From: Diacronema lutheri | Lineage: Eukaryota; Haptophyta; Pavlovophyceae; Pavlovales; Pavlovaceae | Reading direction: 5' to 3' | Assembly (NCBI GenBank): GCA_019448385.1 | Contig: JAGTXO010000038.1 | Span: 1 to 64,000, forward strand | Length of the DNA stretch: 64,000 nt | Part shown: positions 22,646 to 31,025 of the stretch, piece after piece | How the letters are laid out: every line of letters begins with the position of its first letter | How positions within the stretch are numbered: position 1 is the first letter of the stretch | Position numbers and translations under genes: made by a program | The notes under the pieces: generated by a model | The model's database searches: none | What the model was told of the DNA's origin: nothing | Seen by the model: the letters and a program-made list of their open reading frames with translations, nothing else

Positions 22646-23668
22646 TCAGGCCACGCGCGCGTGCCGCGCGGGAGGACGGGGCGGTCGCGGCTGCGCTCGA
22701 CCGCCGGTCGCGGCACCGAGCGACCGTGCGCGCCGCCGCACGTTGTAGTCGTCGCACGGAAACCAAGCCTCGTTGCGGAGCACGATGGCGACAAGGTGCC
22801 CGCTCATCGGCCCCTCGCCCACGTGCACCACGCCGGCGACGGGGAGGTGGTCGCGCCCGCCGAGCAGCAGCCGCGGCGCGCACACGAGCGCGCGGTTGTT
22901 CTTGCACTGCGAGCCATTGCCGCGCGTCGTGCGCGGCGCCTCGACAGCAATGCTGGCTGGCGTGAGCACGCCCGAGTGGCCCGCGTTCGTGTGGCGATCC
23001 CGCGGCGGCCCAGCGGCGCCCCCCAGAGCGTGTGCAAGCGCGCGCGCCGCATCGCCGCCGACGCTGACGAGTACGGCGATGCCCTCGCCGGCCTCTGAAG
23101 GCACGGCGATCTGCTCGAGCACTGGCCCGACGCGTGTGTCGGCTTCAAAGGCCGCAGCGAGCCCGGGCACTCGGCCGAGCAGCAACCGGAAGAACTCAGC
23201 GGCATCCTGCGGCGTCCTTCGCGCGCCACGGCCCGAGATGACGTCGATGACGGACACAAGACACAGCCGTGTCGGCGCCCTGGTGTCCTCGATCAGCGTG
23301 CCAAAGTCCCGAAAACGCGCCCTCTCGACGCTGTTGGCACGGCGCGAAGCGGAGCGAAGCATCGCACGGAGCATGTTCAGGGCGAAGAGCGATTGCATAA
23401 GGACGGTCGTGTAGCACGCGCTGCCCTCGTTTTTCGCGCCTGCGCCGCGCCGCGCAGCGCCGGGTGTGCGGGGTGCGCACGCACGGTTTGCGGCGGGATG
23501 GAGGGAGGCTGGCTGGGCGCGCGCCGAGCCCGGCAAGCCGTGCAGGCGCTCACCACGCGGCACGCCGGGCACTCTCACCGGCCACATCGGGCCGTCAAAC
23601 GCGTCTTCCACAGGCTGCCGACCGACGACGTAAAACTTGCTCAAGGCGCCGCGCCGTGCACGCGCCAT
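22646..23668 (-). CDS. Compact USP-type deubiquitinase (UCH family)
   Basis: A 340-codon frame from the ATG at 23668. The Cys box reads NEGSACYTTVLMQSL (Cys about residue 85, codon 23414-23416), where animal and plant USPs have NxGNxCYxNxxLQxL. A QDAAEFFRLLL block follows, as in the QDAxEF motif. The His box reads MSGHLVAIVLR (His about residue 291), then EAWFPCDDYNV with the usual W and D before V. These are the signatures of ubiquitin-specific proteases. The Cys-to-His distance (about 206 residues) is shorter than the usual 300 or more, and no CxxC zinc fingers are seen. The start is uncertain because the frame stays open upstream. It lies on the same strand as, and between, the broken PIF1 helicase and the giant Fanzor gene, so it may be element cargo rather than a host gene. 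The preceding residues 1-70 show no domain. Confidence 0.7.
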   Translation of the reverse strand: MARARRGALSKFYVVGRQPVEDAFDGPMWPVRVPGVPRGERLHGLPGSARAQPASLHPAANRACAPRTPGAARRGAGAKNEGSACYTTVLMQSLFALNMLRAMLRSASRRANSVERARFRDFGTLIEDTRAPTRLCLVSVIDVISGRGARRTPQDAAEFFRLLLGRVPGLAAAFEADTRVGPVLEQIAVPSEAGEGIAVLVSVGGDAARALAHALGGAAGPPRDRHTNAGHSGVLTPASIAVEAPRTTRGNGSQCKNNRALVCAPRLLLGGRDHLPVAGVVHVGEGPMSGHLVAIVLRNEAWFPCDDYNVRRRARSLGAATGGRAQPRPPRPPARHARVA

Positions 23669-25214
23669 GCGCGCGCTGTTGCGGGCTGCGCAGCAGGGAC
23701 GACGGGGGAATTGGCGAGCGAGGGTTGGGCGCAGATCAGCGTGGTGGCGCGGCAAGACGAGCGCGCGCCGGGCGCCTGGCGCGGAGGCGCCCCGCGCGAG
23801 GACGCGAGCCGCTTCTCGCACCGGACGGGCGCCCACGCGCAAGCCGGCTTTCGAGGGCTGGTGGATGGTGGCAGATGCCGAAACGGACACATGGAATGAT
23901 GCGTCGGCGGCGCGAGCGCGGGACGATCTTGCCCGGGCAATTTTGCGCACGCTGCCAGCGCGCGTATGCGTGCGCATGCAGCGGGCGGCGCGCACGTTGC
24001 GCGTGACGGGGCGCCGAGCGGCACACCGGCGGGGACGCGCTCGCCGCTGCCGTGGCATCGTACGCTGCCTGCGTGCTGGCCCGCACGCACGTTGCCGGCG
24101 CGAGGGGACGGCGAGTGCGCCTCGGCCGAACAGGCGCGAACGTTACGCCCGAGCGCGTGGCCGGGCCCCGCCGACTGCACGCAGCGCCGGCCCAGGCGCG
24201 CATCCGCCCGACGCGGATTTGGACGACGCATCGACCGGCACGCCGAGCGTCTGCGCCCGCCTCGCGGCCGGTCGCGCCGGCCCCTCTTCGGCCCGAGGCC
24301 GCACGTCCGCCGCGCGCCGCTTTGGCGCGCGGCGCGGCGCTCCCGGAACGCGCATGGCACACGCGCGGTGCGCGGGCACGCCCGCAACGCGCCATTCCAG
24401 CGCGAGCAGTTCGGCAAGCTTGCAGCGCGCGAGCAGCCGGGCATGTGCCGCGGAAACACAGTTCGCTGTGTGCGCCGGCCGCGACGACACGGCGTAGCGG
24501 CGCGAGGCTGGCCGCCGGGGCCACGGGCGTACTGCCGTGGCGCGACGCCATGGTATGAGCATTAAATTCATCGGGGGGTGGGGTGGGGGGGGGGGGGGGG
24601 CGCGTTGTGCGCACTTGGCGCGCGAGTAGTGCGAGTGGCGGGCGAGCCTCGTCGCCCACGGAGCCCGCCCCCGGCTCGGCGGCGCGCCGCCTGCTCGCCG
24701 GGTCGCGCACCGCCGTCGCCGCCGCTGCGCACTTGCCCAGCTTGCCGGCAGGCGGCAGGCGGCGGCGACGGCGGCGGCGGCGGCTGCGGCTGCGGCGCGA
24801 GCGCGACGCCGGGCGGCGGCAGCGCCGACGGCACGCGCGCAGCGGCGACCCACGCGGCGGCGGGCAGCGCGCCAGCGTGAGGCCCCTGCGCGCCGGCCGC
24901 ATTGGCGCCGCCCTGCGCGCCCTAGAAGGGCGCGCAGGTACGCGGGCCGGTCGCGCGGCGCGCGGTGCTGGCGAGCACCCGACGGCTGCGCGTCGGCGCG
25001 AGCGGCGCGGCGGGCGTCGCGCCGGCGGGTGCTGGCCAGCACCGCGCGCCGGCGGCGCGCCCGCCGCCAGCGCGCCGCCCGCCGCCGGCGCCGCGCGCGC
25101 CGTCCGCGCCCGCCGCCACCGCGCGCCGCCGCCGCGCATTCGCGCGCGGCGGCGACGGCGGCCGCGGCGAGCGCCGCCGCCGCCGCCTCGCCACCGCTGA
25201 CCGCGCGGAGCACC
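23669..25214. other. Noncoding-looking stretch between USP and PIF1 genes
   Basis: There is no convincing gene. It contains a poly-G tract (24573-24600), GC-rich low-complexity sequence and a perfect 16-bp palindrome GGTGCTGGCCAGCACC at 25028-25043. Frames on both strands are Arg/Ala-rich shadows. The 3' end of the PIF1-like pseudogene runs into it without a clear stop. Confidence 0.5.
24573..24600. repeat. Poly-G tract with a few T interruptions
   Basis: About 28 bp of G broken by T at two places, on the plus strand. It belongs to the cluster of C/G homopolymers flanking the USP-like gene. Confidence 0.9.
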
Positions 25215-27570
25215 TCTTTGAAGACGACGCTGCGCGTCACGAGGTCCGGGCCGAGCGCAAAGCGGACGCGCGACGTGTGCCCGACGCGCGAAGCGGCCAC
25301 GTGGAGCTGGCCGTGCGTGAAGCACGGCTCGGCGAGCCACACGCCCGCGCACCCGAGCGCTTGCCCCTGCGCCTCGTTACGCCGGCCGCACCGGGGAACT
25401 GGCGGCGCATCCGCACAAGCGCGAACGTGCCGTCGTCGGGCGAGTGGTGGTCGACACGCGCGACGAGCACGGTGCTGTCGCGCCCGGCGGCCGCGCCGGG
25501 GCGTGCGCACTCGAGCAGCCGGCCGCCGGCGCGCACGCCGCGCACGATCAGCCGCGTGCCGCCGCACAGCCCCTCGCCGGGCGAGAGGTTGCGCGGCAGC
25601 ATCACCACCATCCCGGGCTTCAGGTCGAGGACGCGGTGCGGCATCTGCGCGTGCTCGAGCGAGTCGAGGAATTCGACCGACGCCCGCGCAATCTGCTTGC
25701 CCGCCCCGTCGTCGCGCCAGCTCGTCCGCCGACGCGCACCTCGCCGCCGCGCCCGGGAAGCGGCCGATCGCCAGCCAGTTGATCCGCGCCACGTCCGTCT
25801 GCTTGGCGCAGAGCACCGCGCGGTCGCACAGCGAGCCGTCGTCGGTCCAACACGTCGCGCCGTGGACAAAGTCGTCACGAGCTCCGTCGGGTAGGCCGAG
25901 CCCACGCGGATGGGGACGCCGCCGACGGCCTCGGGCAGCTGCACGGGATCGAGCGGGAATGCGCCGGGCATGGCCCCGGCCGCCGGCACCGCCGCGGGAA
26001 CGGCGCCGTCGCCGGGGCTGCGCAGCAGCTCCGCCCACTCGCCCGCGCCGAGCGCGTCGCCCGTGTCGCGCGCCGCGCTCGAGGCGCGAACGTTCTCGAC
26101 CAAGGCGTGCTGCCGATCGTGCTGCCACGGCGCCGAGTACTTGAGGCAGGAGCGCACGATCTGCGCGCGCGAGCCGCGCCGCACCACCGGCAAGCACTGG
26201 CGAAAGTCGCCGGCGAGCAGCAGCGTCTCGCCGCCGAAGCGCTCGTCGACGCCCGTCACGTCGCGCAAACACCGATCAGGCGAGTCGAGGTGGCACCGCG
26301 TCTGCATCGGCGCCTCGTCCCACACGACCAGCCGCCGCGGCGGCCAGGGAGCGCCCGCGCTCGGAGCGCGGCACGCCATTGAACGGCTTGCCCGTCGGAG
26401 TCGGCACCGCCGGGCACCTTGAAGGTCAAGTGGAAGGTGCGGCCGTCGGGCAGCAGCGTGGCGGCGACGCCCGAGGACGCGCCCACGACGACCGCGTGCC
26501 CATCCGCGCGCACGGCGGCGATAATGGCGCGCTCGACGAACGTCTTGCCCGTTCCGCCCGGCGCGTCGCAAAGATGCAGCCGGTTGCCCACGCCGCGCAG
26601 CGCCGATTTGACGACCGCGCCGTGGAGCGCGCACTGCTGGCCGCCCTCGGCCATCGCCGCGCGCGCCGCCGCCGCGCTCGCAGCCCGCTCGGCGCGATGG
26701 TAGCCCTGCGCGCGCGCGAGCTCGCGCCCGCCCGGCCCGGCCGGCGCGCGCGCCGTGCGCAGACCGGCCACCGCCGCGAGCGCCGCCGCGCGCTCGCGCT
26801 CGTCGGGCACGTACAGCCCCGTGGAGTCGAACGTGTCGGCCCAGGCGGGCACGCCGTACGAGGCGAAGGCGTCCGAGCCGGGCTGCGGCCGCTGCTCGGC
26901 GCGCTTCAGGAGCATGACCCCGCACACGTTCCACTTGGTGCCAAACATCGAGCCCGTGAGCCCCGTGTAGACGCGGTCGAGCTGCGTGGCGATGGCGCAG
27001 ACGTCCTCGTGCCGGATCTCGTCGACCGGTTCGCGCCGCGCGTCGACGAGCGGCACGACGCGCTCGGAGCCCGCCCACGTGAACGTGCGCGTCGACATGT
27101 TCAGCCGCGTGTGCGCGAGCGTGTCGTCCTCGTACTTGGGCTTGACGGCGGGCGAGAGCTTGCCGCGCACCTCCTCCTTCGAGAGGCCGCGCGTGTTGAG
27201 CAGCTCCTTCTGGCGCGCGTGCACCGTCTCGACGCGCTGATCGTCGATGGCGCGCAGGGCGCCAAAGTAGGCGTCCATCTGCGCGAGCGGCGCGCCTTCA
27301 ATCGGCAGCTCCTTGTCGGTCACGCCGGCCGTGTACGCCGCCTTGTCGACGTCCGTCGGCCCGTACATGGTGCCAAAGTTGCCGTCGCCCGTGAGCTCGG
27401 GCCAGTCGACGACGCAGGGCGGCGAGACGAAGGCGAGCGCGCGGCGCGACGGCCCGTAGCTCAGCTTGTCGACCGTGCGCGCCTGCTCGCTCGGCTTGAC
27501 CGGCCGCGTGCTCACGATCTCGCAGTTGACGAGCGCCGCGTCGAAGGCGCGCAGGTCGATGGCGGCCATG
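25215..27570 (-). pseudogene. PIF1: PIF1-family helicase, broken by several frameshifts
   Basis: The likely start is the ATG at 27570 in a strong context (CGACCATGG). Motif I is APGGTGKTF (about 26555). Motif II reads VVWDEAPM in the next frame, then LLAGDFRQCLPVV (about 26200), GGTRLIVRG (about 25560) and, in a third frame, NEAQGQAL with FTHGQLHVAASRVG (about 25290-25370). These are the PIF1 motifs in order. To read them through, the frame must change near 26350, 25880, 25715 and 25390; none of these places shows a convincing intron. The N-terminal 330 residues have no recognised domain. PIF1 helicases of this DEAPM type occur in Helitrons, giant viruses and large transposons as well as in hosts. 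It is either a decayed element gene or a locally error-rich assembly. Confidence 0.75.
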
Positions 27571-27574
27571 GTCG

Positions 27575-28045
27575 TTGTGCGCGGGAGATCACGCTGCAGG
27601 CGGGCTCCACAGTAGGTTCGAGAAAAAAAAAAGCTGGGCCAACGGTCAGTCGAGCGCCACAAGCAATCCTCGGGAGCCGGTGGCCCAACCCAACCCAACG
27701 ATCTTCGTCGCCACCCTTCGCGCGTTTTCCGTTCGCGCCCAAGCAGACAATGAGACCACAATCTCGGTGCTGCTCGGCGCGATGATGGGCCTCAGCGGCT
27801 CGGTGGCGATCGTGCTCTACGTGCGCGCGCGACGTCGCGAGGTGCAGCACGGGCGCGTGGCGACGCCGCGCATCATCCAGCGCCAGCTCGAGCTGCAGCT
27901 GCCGTGGGGCCGGCCGGACGAGGCATCCGTCGCCTCGCGTGCCGAAACGCCGGGCGTCGAGGCCGCGTCGCGCTCGGTGCGCGACGCGGCGCCCGAGCCG
28001 GACCCGGACGAGGGCTACGTGCGCGTGGCGAGCGCGGCGTTCTGA
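27575..28045 (+). CDS. Hypothetical single-pass membrane protein (possibly a last exon)
   Basis: An open frame of up to 156 codons. From about 27755 it reads NETTISVLLGAMMGLSG and on to VLYVRARRR: one transmembrane helix followed by a basic stop-transfer, then an acidic tail ending DEGYVRVASAAF. The upstream part (27575-27750) is of poor quality and includes a 10-A run. The sequence CAAGCAG|ACAATGAG near 27751 would serve as a splice acceptor, so the real protein may begin in an unseen exon. It is divergent from the PIF1-like gene, with almost no spacing. I do not recognise the family. Confidence 0.4.
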   Translation: MCAGDHAAGGLHSRFEKKKSWANGQSSATSNPREPVAQPNPTIFVATLRAFSVRAQADNETTISVLLGAMMGLSGSVAIVLYVRARRREVQHGRVATPRIIQRQLELQLPWGRPDEASVASRAETPGVEAASRSVRDAAPEPDPDEGYVRVASAAF

Positions 28046-28126
28046 GGCGCGCACGACGTCGCCCAGCCAGAGCAGCCCGGGGCGGGGCGAGTCCGGCTGC
28101 GCGGAGGTCCGGCTCGAGCGGGCGGG

Positions 28127-29011
28127 CGCCATGCTCTGAGGCGCCGCCGCTTTCTAAAAGGGTGTAGGGTGTAGGGTGTAGGATGCAAAACAAGCCCTCC
28201 CCACATTTGGGCCCGACGTCATTCCTTCTTCGAAGCCGTGACGTTACTCACATACGAGTACTTTTACTTAGTGTAGGATGTATCTATTCTCTAAGTATTT
28301 GCATAGTGTAGGGTGTAGGATACGTACGGTTACGAAAGTCCTACAGGGAGTGAAGGAATGACGCTGTGACGAAAGAAGGAATGACGTCGGGCCCAGATGT
28401 GGGGAGGGCTTGTTTTGCATCCTACACCCTACACCCTACACCCTTTTGAAAAGCGGCGGCGCCTCAGAGCATGGCGGCTCGACAGCATGGCGCCTATACA
28501 GCATGGCGTCGTCCAGCGTCACGCCGCGTCGTGGTCCTGCCGCTCCTCCGTGGCGCACGGATGGCGCTCCTCCGTGACGCAGCCGAACGACGTCGCGGCG
28601 TCACGGCCCGGGCGCAGTCGCCATCCTGGACGCCACGCTGGACGACGCCATGCTGTCGAGGCGCCATGCTGTCGAGCCGCCATGCTCCGAGGCGCCGCCG
28701 CTTTCTAAAAGGGTGTAGGGTGTAGGGTGTAGGATGCAAAACAAGCCCTCCCCACATTTGGGCCCGACGTCATCCCTTCTTTCGTCACAGCGTCATTCCT
28801 TCTCCCCCCTATGGGACTTTCATGACCGTACTTATCCTACACCCTACACTATGCAAATACCTAGAGAATAGATACATCCTACACTAAGTAAAGGTACTCG
28901 TATGTGAGTAACGTCACGGCTTCGAAGAAGGAATGACGTCGGGCCCAAATGTGGGGAGGGCTTGTTTTGCATCCTACACCCTACACCCTACACCCTTTTG
29001 GAAAGCGGCGC
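28127..29011. mobile_element. 0.88-kb nested palindrome made of two inverted MITE-like copies
   Basis: Two copies of an approximately 330-350-bp element (28127-28475 and 28684-29011) lie in opposite orientation. Each has terminal inverted repeats of about 100 bp that start GCCGCTTT, carry three (TGTAGGG)-type heptamers and continue through TGCAAAACAAGCCCTCCCCACA to GACGTCATTCCTTCTT. The interior is AT-rich, holds further TGTAGGG units and has no coding potential. The sequence between the copies also pairs with itself, so the whole region is one long imperfect hairpin centred near 28565, with the same terminal repeat present four times in alternating orientation. The two copies look roughly 95% alike by eye, suggesting a recent inverted duplication. 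Confidence 0.85.
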
Positions 29012-29137
29012 CGAAGGTGGGAGGATGCCACCCGTATGCGCGCGTTTGAACGTGCGCGGACGGCCGTTGGCTTCGCGCCCTTTCGCCCACGGTTTGCGCG
29101 CCAACGGACCAGTCCTCCGCGGGCGCCGCGCATCGTC

Positions 29138-29344
29138 TCAGGGGCGGTCGGTGTGGTACGCCGCGCGCATCGTCAGCGCCGCGGCGTCGAGCTCGGCGAG
29201 CGAGGGCGCGTACGTGACGCCGCTCAGCACCTCGTCCGCGCCCGCCCTCGTCGCGCTCGCCGCCTCCGCAGTGCGCGCAGGCGGCTTCGTGACGGCACGC
29301 GAGGCCACGCCGCGCGCCGCAGGTGCCTTCGCGCGCTGCATCGT
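29138..29344 (-). CDS. Small ORF of uncertain status (about 68 codons)
   Basis: It starts MQRAKAPAARG and ends ALTMRAAYHTDRP. The composition is more protein-like than that of neighbouring shadow frames, but there is no homology or motif. It would be divergent from the coiled-coil ORF at 29428. It may be the terminal exon of a larger, broken gene. Confidence 0.2.
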   Translation of the reverse strand, partial: TMQRAKAPAARGVASRAVTKPPARTAEAASATRAGADEVLSGVTYAPSLAELDAAALTMRAAYHTDRP

Positions 29345-29427
29345 CTGTCTGCCGGTCCGACGCGCTCTGCTCTGAACGAACGGACGGCACGCCCGACGAG
29401 ATCTCGTCGCGTGCACGCTCGCACAGC

Positions 29428-30260
29428 ATGTACCCCCAGAACGTCTCCGAGCTGCTGCCCGACGAGATCTTCGGCGACGAGCTGCTCGTCGACCGGCACT
29501 ACCGCGTGCGCATCCTTCAGCGCGTCGCCCGCCGCCGCGATGCGGCCGAGGCCAACTTTTGGCTCGACGGCGGGCCCGCCGACTCGGTCGTCGGCGCGTG
29601 CATGTGCGGCCGAATCTACGCGCTCAAGTGCATGGGCCGGCTCGTCCGCGGCGCCCGGATCCTCGCGCTGCTGCGCAAAAATGTGGCGCTCGCCACGTGC
29701 CGCGCACACCTCATGGGCCACATGCTCCAGCGCATCGTCGGCGACAGCGGCGTCGCGCGGCTGCTGCAGCTGGTTGCAGCTCGTTCGCGAGGATCACGAC
29801 ACGCTCAACGCCGAGCACCAGGCCTTGGAAGCACAGCATGACACCGGCCAAGTCATGCGACGGCATGTGCGCGCGCGCCGACGCGCTCTCCAAGGACCTC
29901 GCACGGGCGCACGAGCACGCTCACAAGCTCGATGGCTATCTGGTGTGGTGCAGCGAGCGCCTCGGTGAGAGTGACTCTTTCAACGGAGCGCTCGAGAACC
30001 TGAACACGCGGTGCAGCATGAGATGTGCTGGCTCCACGCCGAGATGTCGTCGCTCGTTGCGAGTTCGCCCGAGGCTTACGCGAACGACAGCGAGGCCACC
30101 GACTTCAAGGACCACGGCGTGTGCGTCGAGTTCGATGTCTTCAACCGCGACGGGGTCGAGGGCGCGCCCGTGCCCGCGACCGCGCCCACGAAGGCAGAGC
30201 CGGGCATCGAGTCCGAGTGCATCGCGCCCGCACAGGCAGAGCCGGGCAGCGAGTCCGAAG

Positions 30261-30293
<33 letters not shown>

Positions 30294-30370
30294 GGCAGAG
30301 CCGCGCACCGAGCCCAAGTGAGCCAACGTGCCGCCGAACTCGCCCAAGCTCTCGTCGGTCGACAGTCAGG
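29428..30370 (+). pseudogene. Frameshifted alpha-helical/coiled-coil protein
   Basis: From the ATG at 29428 the frame reads MYPQNVSELLPDEIFGD and continues with good composition to LLQLV (about 29780). It then shifts to a frame reading REDHDTLNAEHQALEAQH, then near 29845 to one reading MCARADALSKDLARAHEHAH, and near 30010 to HEMCWLHAEMSSLVASS, ending in an acidic, Pro/Arg-rich tail. The pieces are continuous in order and helical, so one ancestral gene with about three indels is likely. None of the joins has splice sites of sensible length. The family is not recognised. Confidence 0.45.
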
Positions 30371-31025
30371 CCACCGAGTACAAGACCTCCTACGCGAACT
30401 CACGTGCTCGCCACCTGCAACGCCTCGAGTTTACGCACGCGTTCGAGTCTGTGCAGGCCGAGGTCGCTTAGCCAAAGCGCGCCAAGGTTCCGGCCACCGG
30501 CGCATCCAGCACGGCGGTGCGCAACACCCGCAGCTCGGCCAACGGCAAGTAGCGCGCCGGCGCAGCGCACGGTATGCCGCGGCGAGCTCAGTCGCGAAGA
30601 GTGTCCGACTGGCCGCGCCCTCCACGGGGTGCACGCGCACTCGGCGCGGTCCGGTCAGTCAGGGGGCCTCAGCTTGCGCGATGCCAGTTGCGAGCCCCCC
30701 CGGAATCCGCCATTCTATTCTACTAGGCGTAAATCACCCAAGCCCTTCCGGTCGCCCGCATTCCGGGGTCGGACCCTCCGTCGGCCCGGCTCGGGCCCTC
30801 CGTCCGCCGCGCCCGCTCGACCCCGAATTCTACTCCAAATCGGCCGGTCAGGAGGGTGTCTCGGTCCTAGGCTCGTCATAAGCCTCGCCCCGACCCCTCG
30901 AGCGCTCATTGGCTGGCTTTTAACCCTTGATTGTACGACCCGGGTCGTACTCTCAGCCTTACACTGGCCGGACCAGCCCGGACCGCGCCCTATATAGGTT
31001 TTGCGGTCGAGGAGTTCTATGAACT
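30371..31025. other. Intergenic stretch with palindromes and a TATA-like sequence
   Basis: No gene is seen. The stretch is less GC-rich than its surroundings from about 30700 onward. It contains a perfect 18-bp palindrome GTACGACCCGGGTCGTAC (30933-30950), a CCTATATAGG box (about 30989-30998) and an inverted repeat GAGTTC-TAT-GAACTC (31012-31026) overlapping the stop of the minus-strand Tudor-like gene. These could be regulatory or the end of an old insertion. Confidence 0.5.

Noticed and set aside
28150-28190. A true chromosome end
   Set aside because: Only three TGTAGGG units per terminus, in both orientations, with genes on both sides.
28127-29011. CRISPR-like array
   Set aside because: The repeats are inverted, only four copies, and lack regular unique spacers; a MITE-type hairpin explains them.
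28397-29968. Short plus- and minus-strand frames starting MWGGLVLHPTPYTLHPF in the palindrome
   Set aside because: Identical translations arise because the inverted terminal repeat occurs four times; they are repeat DNA, not genes.
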